From contig JAQFVV010006222.1 of the NCBI GenBank assembly GCA_028023455.1, positions 420,001-484,000 on the forward strand: a DNA stretch of 64,000 bases, in the 5' to 3' direction. Below, in pieces: positions 34,600-46,741 of the stretch. A program made the translations under genes and the position numbers. Origin of the DNA: Epiperipatus broadwayi (lineage: Eukaryota; Onychophora; Udeonychophora; Euonychophora; Peripatidae). Every line of letters starts with the position of its first letter. The stretch's first letter is position 1. A model generated the notes under the pieces. It made no database searches. It was not told where the DNA came from and saw nothing but the letters and a program-made list of their open reading frames with translations.

Positions 34600-36910
34600 A
34601 AATTTGAATGCAAAAGATTTTGTAATCATTATCACTTGTGAAAATTATTCAAAAGAGAGTTTTTATTGTCCCATAAAAACCATGAATGATTCAGAAGCAA
34701 TGAGAGAAGAAAAAATAAATGATAAAACAGAATTTAAATTTGCTGTTATTATTGTTCAATATGTTTAATAAAAAAATTTAAAATGAAAAGTAGTTATATC
34801 CAAATTATTATATTTATTCATTTAGGCTATATTTATTTAATAATTCTATTTGCCTGTCAAACAATTTGAACTTTTAAAAGATGCAATAATCATATAAAAC
34901 CTTTTGAGTGAAGATGACAATGAAATCAGTCACATGGTAAAATGTATAAATGTGCATACATAAGAGGAATCTTGCTTTCATTGCTAGCGGCCTGCTGATT
35001 AAACTGCACAATGCCAGTAAATGAATTTAGCTATTTTGTTTCTTGTTAAGTTTGATAATGAAGGGGTAGACTTTCACAAACCATTTGCACCATTTTGTGA
35101 TAAATGCCTTTCTTAAGACTGTTTAAATGAATAACTAATACATTTGAAATCTCTTCATAAACTTAAAATGCATGGACAAATGGAATTTAAATATTTTTCT
35201 TGAAATGGTAATTTTGAAAATACTCTAGGATTGCTACCCATTCAATCACTTATCTGCTATAGTGTTAAAGCAAATGTTCAGGAAGTAACTGCTATATAAA
35301 CACCTGCATACTAAATATTTGGTTTTTATTCAAGTTTTTTTTTCAAAATTAATGGAACTTTTATTTTAAATCATTTTCTAAAGAAAATGCCAATATTTGT
35401 GAATTTTATCTCCAGGAAAAAATTACTAATTATCTACTAAAACTTATCTAGAAATGGAGAAAAACAATTTGTTTTGATTTCACTTAATATTCAAAATTTA
35501 CTACTCTAATGGATTCATTAAAAAAGATAAATCCTATCATTATCTTCCTGATTTGCAAGAATAAATTTTACCTTGTTCTTTAGGATTTCTATCCTAGAAG
35601 CATGGAAGGATTTAAATTGATTCTTCAAAATGTTTAAAAACTTTGCTTGGATAAAATTTCTGAAATATGTCTTTGCGAAATCTTACAAAATAAACATTAG
35701 ATAATAGAATATTTTTTTTGTTGTGGTCTTGCATTATATTTATCTACTTTCCTTGTTTTCAAATAAAATATTAAAAGTTCTCACAAGAGGAAATCACGAG
35801 TAAACAGGAATCTACAAATAGTATGATTTTAATTATATGATTGTAATTTTCATATTGATGACATAGGTATCCATGTGTAACTTGTATTGGAGAGAGGCTG
35901 TTATTAAAATTGATTATAATTAATAATTAAAGATATAATTGTTTTATATAATTTTCTATGTTTTACGAGTCTTTAAAATAAAATTTCAGTCTCTTCATTA
36001 TGTTTAATTAGTATACAATTTCTAAATTTTCTGTGTAAAAAATTATATTTATGTGGTTGAAAGTATTTTTAAAATTAAAACTACCCTTTCATTTTGTAGA
36101 TATAAGTATGTTAAAAGTTATATTAAAAATATTTTGTAAACTTACATTATGTTTGTGGCAATGAAATTTTATATATAATAATATTGTTGTTTAGTAGAGA
36201 AAAGTTCCTAACAGTTTGTGTTATAATTGACTCATAAATATTAATATGGGTAGGCATATCTTTCATAACACCACATGTCCTTATATTAAATATACTTTAA
36301 TCTCCATGACCAGAAATATTTATTATTGTATTGTATAATCATACAGTATATGGAAAGCATTCTGGTGATTTATATATCTAACCTGTAGAAGTCAGGTAAA
36401 TTTATGACATGATTATTTACATGGTCCAAATATAGAAGGTGAATATTTCATTATCTATGGAAAAATGAATAAAGTTATATACTAGAGATGCTCATTTTAA
36501 AAGACTGACTGTGCAAATAATAAAGTAAGATCAAATGAAACATTGTTTCCCATTAGTTACTTACTAATTAGTTAGTACTTGAGTTTTATTTAAGACTTGC
36601 TTAATAACCTACATATACAAATACATTTATTTTACTAGAGCATACATTGGTATAAATCTTCTACATTTAAAAGTCGTTGAAAATCTTTAGATACAGATTT
36701 TGATGAGAACTTAAATAATTATTGTTATAATTATATTTTTATTATTTCAGATTTATTATCATTTGGTTGTGTTGCATGTATATGTAAATAAATTGATTTT
36801 ATACTTACTAAATTGTCTGACTTACATTTTTCATAAATTTTTGCATTCGTCATCTAATTGATAATTTGGGACAGATGATATTATCTAAAGGTATACTGCT
36901 TTAGAATTAA
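34600..36910. other. No recognisable features
   Basis: AT-rich spacer over 2.3 kb. A slightly less AT-rich patch near 34970-35110 has no open frame or motif. Confidence 0.55.
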
Positions 36911-36912
36911 TC

Positions 36913-37010
36913 TTATATATATATATATATATATATGTCAAATGCATTGACTGGGAAGTGAACCCGGGTCAGCTGCTTGGAAGGTAGCTATGCTAATCAC
37001 TTGTCACTAA
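36913..37010 (-). repeat. tRNA-derived SINE, second subfamily, inserted at a (TA)n tract
   Basis: The minus strand reads GTGACAAGTGATTAGCATAG, CAAGCAGCTGACCCGGGTTC, CACTTCCCAGTCAATGCATTTGACA, then a (TA)n tail (36913-36936) where other copies have an A tail. The same subfamily occurs at 7.2 and 33.2 kb. No target duplication could be defined. Confidence 0.75.
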
Positions 37011-38649
37011 AATTAGCATATACAATTTAACTATTGCAATTCAGTTGTGGGGATGCAGTTTAGAAACAATAAAATATCCTTTGTTATTTAGCCATACTAA
37101 TGGTAAAGATTTATAATTGAATAATAAAATTTTAAGTTTTATTTATCACACTTACAGATATTTAAACCCCTGAGATAACTAGATTTGGTATATTTGTTTT
37201 GAAAATTAGAGAAAATATGCTAGTCATATATACTATTATGTATGTTTATTCCTATTTAAAGATACACTGTTATATTTTAATATCATAACTCTGAGATTAT
37301 AATTATTTATCGATACACATTTATTGTGTTTCCTAAACGTTTTAAAACATATAAATATTCTTGTTACAAATAAAAAAGTTATTATTTGTAGTATCTACTA
37401 AGGACCAGTTTAATCAAGATTGTGTCAGATATCCTTTGGAAGAAATAACATTTTTGTCAATTACAATATATACATCTATTCATGTGTACAAATAATGCAT
37501 GTAATGTTTATTCATAAAAAAAATTTCCTGCAAGTTAATATAAAATATAGATGAACAAGATGTTTATAAAAAAAATCAAAAATATTTTCTTGATGATACT
37601 TTCAATTATCTGCATACAATGACACAATTATATAATGATTAGAAGAAGGATCAAGATTATTCCAGAACAAAAGAGAGAGAAAGAGAAATTAATGTATTCG
37701 AAACATTGTAATAATGTGAGATTTAACTCTTAAGCTTTTTTGTAACACAGATTTTTTTGAAAAGACTTAAATATCCTATTTAATTATAGCTTTTTTCCCC
37801 CTCAACATCCTGACAATTCGAATTCATCTATTTTCATATACAATACTATAGCTATCTTATTATTTAACAAGAAACTTAAAATTGTTAGCTACCAAATTCA
37901 ATTTTTTTTATTTATATGATTTGCATTATCCTTTAGGGCAGTGATGGTGAACCTATAGCACATGAGCCATCTCTGACATGTTCGATTTTTTTACTGGCAC
38001 ACAAACTATTTATATATCATAATTTTCTTCAATAATTTTTTTGGTACTAAAATCTATACTAATAAAAATTTACTGCAAACTAAAGGTAAAATAAATAAAT
38101 ATAATATTATATTAGAATTCAATTTACAATTGAACTCTGATTAGAAACAATAAATTATATTTTAAGTCAAATAAAGTGGTACTGGTATCCTGAGATATCA
38201 TATTCTATAAACCTCTCAAATGATTCCAATAAAACTAGAAAGTAAATTCAGTAAAATATTTTATAATTGTTTGAAGTAAGTTTTTTTCCAAATCTAAAGT
38301 AAAAGTAATCAAATGGTTTTTTGTCCTAATCTTTTTTCATCTAAATGCATTAACCCATTCATTTTTTTAATGTAATCAAAATTACGAACAAAGGAATGAA
38401 ATGCATAGTCAATGCCATGAAATGTTTTTTTTTTTTTGCTTGAAGTTTTGCTGTAGAAGTGAAATGATAATTTTATTTATAAAATTATTAAAGCTCATTT
38501 AAATTTACTTTTTAAAAAATTTGTTACCATTACATTAATATAACTAGAGAGAAAAAAAAAATCAAAACAGTAGATAATTTCAAAATTGATGGACTGTTGA
38601 GTATGGAATGATTAACAAAGGCACCAGAGTAGTATGTGTTTTATAATCT

Positions 38650-41111
38650 GGAACAGTTGTATTGAGAACATCATCAGTAAAATGGCATTATGAGAGCAAT
38701 CATAAATTGCTGCTCTGTGAAAAAAGTAAAGATGAACAAAAAGAATATATTGCCCAATCATTTAAAAATATAAATATTCAATCAACATCTATAATGAAAT
38801 TTATTGAAAATCATTCAAATATAACTGCTGCTAATTTTTTTTATTTCAAATGTAATTGCTAAACATGGGAAAACGTTTAATGATGAAGAATATATGAAAA
38901 AAGCTTGGATGAAATGTGCACCAGTTCTTTTTGAAGATTTTAAAAACAAAGAAAAAAATATTCAGAGCATAAAAGATTGATCAAGAATCCTGAAAATGGC
39001 TAACACATAACTCATCAACAAAAAAAAAAGATATAAAATCTTCTAGTTTAAATTATTTCTGCCTTAATGAAAGGACGTACATAAAAGGATCAGCTCGTTT
39101 CGCTATTATTATTTACTATTGTGTTGGGAATAATATCAAAAAAGAATTGATCAGTTTACCCTCATTAGTAACAACAACAAAAGGAATAGATATTTGCAAT
39201 GTAGATGTTGTCAAAATTGTATCACAAATACATATGGTGCTTATGATTGGAAAAAAAATTGTTTTCTCACTTTATTTAACCCTTTTCCCGCCTCTTACGA
39301 AGCTCCTCGTCGACATCTGACATCACTCTAACTCTTCCAGTTCTTATGCTAAAATATTCATTTGATAGGTTTTGAATAGGTTTTTAAAAGTTCTGTAAGA
39401 TGGTGCCCTCTTCCGAATTATTTTACAAGTAAAAAATAAAAAAAAATGCATTTAAACCTAAACAAAGAAAAAATATCAGTTGTAATTGGTTGTTAGTGAA
39501 CTCTCAGCCGAAAAAGAGATTCTGATTGGCTGGAAAGAACAAAGAAACCACCTGATCAAAGAAAATAAAGAAAAATGCTGAGATTTTCATTTCGAATATA
39601 ATTTTAAAGAATATTAAGTATATATTCAGTAATTACAAATGATTTTCAGAGAGAATACTAAAAAAACAAAATTATTTTCGAAAAATATTGAAGATTTTAG
39701 TAAAAATATTAAAGATTTAGTAAAAAGAAATATTTACTTTTCTATAACATAAAAGTCGACCTTTTTGTTTATATTATAGCTTTTATGTTGCCGAAATTGA
39801 ATATTTTAGAATAAATAAATAGCAATTTATTTTTGAAAGAACTTTCGTTCTCTTCATAACCTGAAAAATTAGTAATATACTTTTTATAAATGTATCTGAG
39901 TTGAATTTAATATTATAGGCGAATATGTTTTAACAATAGGCTTTGTCTTCAGTTTGTGAGTTGGCCAATTAAAAGATTTGATTTTTACCTCATACAACCA
40001 ATAATATAATTAGCGGTTAAAAGGTTTATTTAACAAATGTATTTGGTCATTCAATTTTAGGTTTTCATTGCATTATACATCAGCAGGTTTTATGCATGAA
40101 GACCAGCTTTAAGCCACTGGATGATTTTATGAACATTGTGACTAAGATAATAAATTTTATATTTACATATTTAATGAGATAAAGCCAGTATATGATTTAC
40201 TTATATACAACAATGTCAGATGGTTAAGTTGAGAAAAAGTTCTTCAAAGATTCACTGAGTGTTTATAAGAAATTAGATTGTTTTTATGTAATGAGAAAAT
40301 CATTGAAAAATATAAGGAATTAATGGATGTTGAATGGCTTTCAAAATTAATGTTTTTTTACTGATATGTATTCATATCTAAATGAATTAAATGTGAAACT
40401 GCAAGGTTATAATAAGATAATTGTTGTCATGTTTGATTTGATCAAAGATTTAAAGTTCAATTTCAAATTTTCTACCATGATATTATTTCTTATACATTCA
40501 AATATTTTCCAAATATAAAAAAGTTCTTGACTGATTTAGAATTTCATGAGAAACAAGATGACGCAAGACTTTTGTGCTGTTATTCAATCGATAATTGATT
40601 AATTTTCTTTAAGATTTATACAATTCAGACAATTTCAGAAATATCAAAACTTTATTTTATATCCAGACATTACATCAATGGGTAGACTCAAGTTAGAAAT
40701 TTTTGAGTGGCTTAATTTGAAAGATATGGAAATGCAATCAGTCGATTGTCAATCCAGTTGTAGATGGAAACAGAAATTTGTTGGCTTGAGGAATGAGTTA
40801 GAAACAATGGAAAATGAAAGATTATTGGATATGTGTAAAAAGAATGTCGAAGAGGAACTATTGACTGCCTGGAATGCTATTCTTGAAACATTTAATTGTT
40901 TAAAAAAATTAGTGACCGCTTATATTATCAATTTTTTTCCTCTACATAAGCACGTGAATCATAATTTTCAGAAACGAATTTAATTAAAAACAGTTCGAGA
41001 AATAGAATGACAGATTAATCTAGTTCAGCATGTACATTATTACAAATGACAAAATATGAACAAGATATAAAATATTTGGCATCCAATGTACAACAGCAAA
41101 AATCTCATTAA
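38650..41111 (+). pseudogene. hAT transposase remnant (ZBED/SCAND3-like)
   Basis: Blocks in order: VKWHYESNHK (about 38678, the zinc-finger-proximal region); SNITAANFF; after a frameshift HGKTFNDEEYMKKAWMKCA (38870-38925); LPSLVTTTKGIDICN (39157-39200); FHCIIHQQVLCMKTS (from about 40063, after the nested element); DVEWLSKLMF and YLNELNVKLQGYNKII (40325-40420); WNAILETFNCLKKLVTAY near 40875; and SSRNRMTD with TKYEQDIKYLASNVQQQKSH before TAA at 41109-41111. These match, in order, the RNase-H-like catalytic domain and C-terminal dimerisation region of hAT transposases. At least three frame changes, several stops and the insertion make it dead. Confidence 0.92.
39281..40024 (+). mobile_element. 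~745-bp element nested in the hAT, with 10-bp target duplication
   Basis: TTTATTTAAC occurs at 39271-39280 and again at 40025-40034, immediately outside the ends CCTTTTCCCGCC and GCGGTTAAAAGG. Removing the block and one repeat restores the hAT frame (FSLYLTNVFGHSIL), an internal empty-site proof. It is collinear with the copies at 25371-26115 (same strand) and 25219-26713 (opposite strand). No coding capacity. A 9-10 bp duplication would fit Mutator-like insertion, whereas the other two copies share only TTAA at their borders; the class is open. Confidence 0.92.
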
Positions 41112-41408
41112 ATAATATCTATTTGTGTTGATTTTATATGTTTATTTTCAAAGTTTTGTTTTAATTACTATTAATTTTTTTACTATTACATTTTATTCAA
41201 CTTGTTTACTCGTATTTAGCTTATTTAAAAATTTTGTTTAATTATTATTGTTATTGTTATATTGTTTCATAAACTTTTAAAAAACTGCAATAATTAAGTT
41301 CTTTATATTTTGATTTAATAACTGTATGGCACGCCAATCATTCAATAAATATTTTTTGGAAATTTTTGGCACGCACACGTAAAAACTTTCGCCACCACTG
41401 CTTTATGG

Positions 41409-43716
41409 ATTTTTGTTATATAATATTACAGACAAAATGTTTTAATTAATACTTCTAAAAATTCTACTTAAAATATACTCATATTTTTTACTTGAAGAGG
41501 TTTGATTTTTAAAATAAACATTTTATTTCTCTAGCAAATAACATACACAGTTTATTTAGATAGATTTCTTAGTGTAAAGGAATTTGTACACCTTTTTATT
41601 TATAAATTGAAAAAAAAAAAACCTCGAACCAAAATAGTTATGAAACAGTTCTGGTGTTTTGAAGCCATAATCTGCTAAGTGGGAAGTTTATATACAATTC
41701 ACACCTGATAAGAATACGATAAATTTAAACTAAATGATCTCTTCTGTAACTACAGAAACATATCAACTGTCACAATTGTTTCAGCAGATAAAGTATCACA
41801 AGTATATAAATTACTTTAAAAGATGATAGAAAAAAAGGAAAGAAAATTGATCACATGTGTTTCTTAGAAAACAATTTGTAAAGATCATTTAATCTTTATA
41901 TATATTTTTAATGTACGATATTTAATTGCACTCACTAACATTTAAAGAAGTTTTAAATTAAGACACTGCATAGTATATATAAGATTTTAAAATTATTTTT
42001 AATATACTACTTACATATCAATATTATATATATTCTAATTTTTAAAAAATCAGTGTTCACAATCTATTTTACTATATATATAATCGATGGATAGTTGCTG
42101 CGGAGGTCATATGTCAGAAAAGCATAAGAAATAACAAAATGACTTTTGATACGAAAATCAGTATCTGACGCATCCATGGTTGAACTACTATAGAGAACAA
42201 AAAATATTTAAGTGGTTAGTTTCTCGCGCAGTATTGAAAAATATGACCATTTGAAATGATAGATTGAGCCTCAATTTAGAAAATTTAGCACTTAATTCTG
42301 TCACTCTATCACAATCTTGAACTGCATAGAACAATGTTGTTGTTTTTACTTTTGTAATATTAATGTAAATATCCATTGTTTATAGTATCACAATGAGTTG
42401 CAATCTTTAATCAACTGTTATAATAATTCAGATAGTTTGTCAATTGAAAGATAATATGATACTTAAGCATTGAAAGTAACAGAGTTGATCCACAATCTAG
42501 GTACTTTCCTTTTGAATTCATTCTTTATAGTAAACAATGCAAGGTATTGATTTTATAAAATAATTGTATGGTTAATTCTAAAAAAAAAAAACATACGACT
42601 TTTGTGCTCCCAGATGGTTGTCAGATGAATCTGGATTTTTTAATTTAATTTTAATCAAGTCAGAAATCATGGAACCTTTAGTTCTTGAGTCTCTCAGTCA
42701 ACTATTGTGTACACTTAAGCAAGGGATCTATTTATTATACAGAAAATCTGTTTTAAATTGATCTCCCATCCTCAACAATTATTTATGACAAATGCTTATA
42801 TTATTTAGAACATATTTCCTAATTAATCCTATCCATACCTATATTTGACAGCAATCCTTATAATGCTATGAGCATAATAAATAATAACAATTATGTTAAC
42901 AAAACATTTTAAACTACTTGAAAATAAAACAGGTGTCTAATTACTATATTAAAAATTGGAATAAAGTTTACAGAGATCTTAGATAGCACACAAGAATGAG
43001 TAGTTACTTAAAGGTAAAGTTTTTTATCTATTAGTAATAGTATAACTATTAGTACTGTCTTCCAATATAGATAGATCTTATCAACAGAATTAATCACTCC
43101 TATCTACAATACTACTAAAAAGTAGAACTGTTGTTAATATATTATTATGGGGTTATGATGACAAGAAATCTAAACATGAGTAAAAATATTTTTCATAGTA
43201 ATTAATGTTATATAAATAATAATCAATATTTCAACATAGTACACGCCTATAGTTTTGTCATACCAAAATGTCAAGACAGATAGAAATACTTTTCAGTCAA
43301 TATACTTGAAGTAAATGATACAACTAATATAAACTTAATAATTTAAAACAGTATAAATTTATATCTAAGCAGACGTTTTTAATATATATATATATAAACA
43401 AATAGGTCTGTTAGTGAATAGAGATGTACACAGGCAGGTAGAAAAAATGCAGAATATATATATGCCCTGTAGTAGTTTAAAGCTCCTACAACAACCTCCC
43501 ATTCCAGAAAATAATCATGTAGAAAGTATTATGTAACAAGGTTAAAGGTTTTAAATGATTTTTCCATTTTTGCTTACCTTTGAGATAGAAGTAGCTAGTT
43601 ATTTAATTACCAACCAATATTGGATCCAAGTACTTAAACCCCATAGTTTAAACTAAAGCAAAGGTCAACAAAAAAATGTTCAAAAAATAAAATAAGATTA
43701 TTTGTAAAAAAATAGT
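41409..43716. other. No recognisable features
   Basis: AT-rich spacer. A minus-strand open stretch at 42188-42376 has no motif. A short (TA)n run lies near 43382. Confidence 0.55.
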
Positions 43717-43909
43717 GTACTTGTATTAATATTTTTATTAGTTATTCGTTAGGCAAAAGATTATCCAATAATGAATAATAATTCTGTAGTATAAATTTCA
43801 CTTCTCCACTCTCACACAAGGTAGGAACTATTTTCTAGCCACTTTTAACACATTGTGGAGAGATGTAGTCATAAACATATGACCAAAAACATATAAAAAT
43901 ATATATTAT

Positions 43910-43956
43910 CCCCAAGATGTACATTTTGTGCTGAATCAGCACTCATCAGTTGGCAC
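43910..43956 (-). ncRNA. Hammerhead ribozyme-like core, unit 1
   Basis: Minus-strand order: CCAA (stem I strand), CTGATGA (perfect first core box), stem II GTGCT-GATTC-AGCAC, then AAAA where the consensus is GAAA, a minimal self-complementary stem III TGTACA, TC at the expected cleavage position, and TTGG pairing back with CCAA. This is a type I layout with very short stem III, as in PLE and retrozyme hammerheads. The G-to-A change in the second core box should abolish cleavage of this copy. Confidence 0.7.
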
Positions 43957-44259
43957 AGACCACAATTTCTTACACATATCATTATCATTTGTTGTTCAAT
44001 ATATAGATAGAAAATCACTAGAGTTTATGTGATAAGTATCAAATGTGCTGCCCTCAGAACTTTAACAAAAATCACTTAATGAAAATATAACAATAAAAGT
44101 CATTCATTAGACTAAAGATTATCCAATAGTGAATAATATTTCTGTAGTGTAATTTTTACTACCCAATCCAAGGTAGAGATTAGTTTCAATCTGTTTTTAT
44201 TTTGAGGAGAGATGTAATCATAAAATATGACCAAAGACAAGTGAAAAAGATCTATGATT

Positions 44260-44304
44260 CCAAAGAAGCACATTTCATGCTTAACCAGCACTCTTCTGTT
44301 GACC
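44260..44304 (-). ncRNA. Hammerhead ribozyme-like core, unit 2
   Basis: The order is the same as in unit 1. Here the second core box GAAA is intact while the first reads CAGAAGA instead of CTGANGA. Stem II is GTGCT-GGTTA-AGCAT and stem III is weakened (TGTGCT). Each copy keeps the box that the other has lost, which supports descent from a common intact ribozyme. Confidence 0.6.
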
Positions 44305-44405
44305 AAGATGACAATCACATATATTTTTATCATTGTTCAGTATACATATATAGATAACAAATTACTACAGTTTATTACACCACAGAAACATTATCGTACT
44401 TGTAT

Positions 44406-45900
44406 CTCTTAACTATAATTTATAATAATCATAATTTTTCAAACTACATAATTATTGTGATATTAAAATTATATGTATACACTCATACAATTTGCAACTG
44501 AAAGATGAGAAATATTCTAAATTGTAAAATGTTATTGAAATTTATATATATTAATGAAGAATCATTAGTGATTTTCAATAGTAATGATTTTCCATATTTA
44601 TTTTTCATTTTCTCTAGCTCAATTAAAAATAATGGACTTAAAATTCACTGTATTTTTTTTATTTAATAGATTAACTAAAAAGAACTAGGTATTCTAATTG
44701 AGAGAATGAAAGTTGATAATATGACTAAATTTTAAAGTAAGCAATGCACTACTACCTCATTAACAAATATTTCCCTAAATGTAATTCAAAGTTTCAGATT
44801 TCTTAGAGAAAAAATAAAAGTTTTACATTAGGTAATAAAATACAAAAAAAAAAAAAAAACTTGAGTATTTAAACTCATTAATGTTTTCAGAAAAATATAA
44901 ATCATAGTTAAATAAAGAAAAGAAAAAAAAGATGTATAATTGTTCAAGTAATATATTATTGCAAAGAAATGTAGTATTACAATAGCATATTTAAAAAAAA
45001 GTCGAAGATAATAACAGACTGAATGTAATTACATATCATGAAGTCAGTAATAAAAATGAAGATGGCTTCTTTAAAATAACAACCGGATTAAAAAATACAA
45101 ATGTGGATATGTCAAATTAAACATATTATTCATATAATAAATTAATTATAATTCATGATGAAGTTTTAAAATTTAGACACAAATAAAGTATGGTAAAAAT
45201 ATGGCAAACTACAAATAATGATTGTCAAATTATAAACAATGTATTTGCTTTACCTATCTTGAGACAGGAAACTCAAAGTAAATATGAAGAGAGCTTGTTT
45301 AATGTGATATGCATCTTGAGTCATTTATCTTTTTCAATATCTTTATTCACCTGATTAAAGTATATGTCATGAAATGAAAAAATGTGTATATTTATTTCAT
45401 ATAGTTATTTTAATAATAATAGATAAAGTTTCACTGAATATCTGCTAAAATTATATAATATTTTGTAAATTAATAAATAAAATGTATAATCATTAAAATA
45501 TGTAACAGGGAAAGGAATGTTAAAGTTGTGAGTACAAAGAAGTTTGGCAACTTTGTATTAAATTATAACAATTTGATATAGACAAATACAGAGAAAGAAT
45601 AGTGAAGATAAGGAAGAGTCATAAACCTTATTGGTTCTGCATAAAATTAAACTTGGAGTAATTCACTTTTTTAGATATTATTATCCATGTGATTCAAATA
45701 AATGTGGTGAAATTGGGAAAATTATAATGATAAACATCAAATGCAACCATAATTTTGAATTATAAATGTTTATTTACTTAAAATAAGTCATACAACATCC
45801 CATAGATTTTAATGTAACTATGAAACTAAGTAAATGTGGCAATGATTAAATTAATAGTCATTTAATTAGAAAGTTACATTCTCTCAAAGTTTTTAAATCA
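44406..45900. other. No recognisable features
   Basis: AT-rich spacer with A-rich runs near 44845 and 44920. No motif was seen on either strand. Confidence 0.55.
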
Positions 45901-45929
45901 AATTTTTTCAAAGTAGCTAGTGTTTAGCA

Positions 45930-46360
45930 TTAACAAAATCAGGTATGTAACTAATTTTTTAAATATATAATGTAAAAATGATGTAATTAACTTTTGAAAG
46001 AAGACAACTTTATGTTCATTAACTCAGACACCAATATATCTATCTATTTGTCCTACATAGCTTCTTGAATACTGCAGACATAAAATTTAATAAGCCACTA
46101 AGTTTTTTTCTAGTGAGAAAGATAGTCTTAAAATTGAAATTAGACAGATATGTACTTATTTTAACAGTAATTCTTTTAATATAAGGTAAAACAACTCTAT
46201 AATTAATTGAAGAATTCTCAACTTCATCATTTTTTTTCTTGATATTAATTCTATGCAAAGCTTTATATATCATGTTTTTACTAAAACCATTAGAGAATAG
46301 AATATTTTTAATTAGTGATATTTCTTAAACTAATCTTTATGAGACAAATCAAAAGATTTT
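45930..46360 (-). pseudogene. Penelope-like element: linker and GIY-YIG domain, 5'-truncated
   Basis: The minus strand reads LFSNGFSKNMIYKALHRINI (46310-46250), then VVLPYIKRITVKISTYLSNF (from about 46190), FKTIFLTRKKLSGLLN, and after a frame change YVGQIDRYIG with VNEHKVVFF (about 46055-45995). These are the PLE post-reverse-transcriptase linker (NG-YP---I--A-, LPYI-G-S--I, F-T--KL) and the start of the GIY-YIG endonuclease. The reverse transcriptase itself is missing on the 5' side. It faces away from the plus-strand PLE at 46742, forming a head-to-head pair. Confidence 0.8.
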
Positions 46361-46741
46361 TTGCCACTGAAAATATATAAGCAGGATGATGATGAAAATT
46401 AAAATTGAGATATGTATTTGTAAACATGGACTTTTTATAAACAGATATTGACAAAGAATCCTCAGGGTTTTTAATAATTAAAATATGTAGAAAAAAATGT
46501 GTTTTGTCTTTTCAACTTCCCTGTTAAACATTATACCAGGATGTCATCCATTTAGAAAAAAAAAAAAAAAACAATTCAAAGCATCAATACAATGAGTCTA
46601 TATGACATATGCATGACACACCTATCTGAGTCAAAATGAAGATCTCTTTCTATCTGCATTCAATACTTGATTCTCAAAATTATTCATGAAGAGATCCGCA
46701 AGTAGAAGTGATAGAGAACAACCTATCTTAAGCTACTTAAC

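Larger units (their letters stand above)
37939..41400 (+). mobile_element. hAT DNA transposon with TIRs and 8-bp target duplication, decayed
   Basis: The element begins CAGTGATGGTGAACC and ends with the complement of CAGTGGTGGCGAAAG, the typical hAT terminal pattern. It is flanked by CTTTAGGG (37931-37938) and CTTTATGG (41401-41408), an 8-bp target duplication with one mismatch. Inside is the remnant of a transposase related to the ZBED/SCAND3/GTF2IRD2-like group (see 38650-41111). A ~745-bp element is nested at 39281-40024. Total length without the nested block is about 2.7 kb, normal for an autonomous hAT. Confidence 0.95.
43727..44395 (-). mobile_element. Dimeric hammerhead-ribozyme repeat, retrozyme-like
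   Basis: Two tandem units (about 43727-44083 and 44084-44395) repeat with a period of about 350-358: AAAGATTATCCAATA at 43756 recurs at 44114, CTGTAGT at 43784 recurs near 44142, and GAGAGATGTA at 43858 recurs near 44207. Each unit has a hammerhead-like core on the minus strand (43910-43956 and 44260-44304). The pair is flanked by GTACTTGTAT at 43717-43726 and 44396-44405, consistent with a 10-bp target duplication. Metazoan retrozymes are non-coding elements of a few hundred bases per unit, in tandem with hammerheads and mobilised through circular RNA, thought to depend on Penelope-like machinery; PLEs are present nearby. No protein is encoded. An alternative is the tandem pseudo-LTRs of a PLE. 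Confidence 0.65.
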
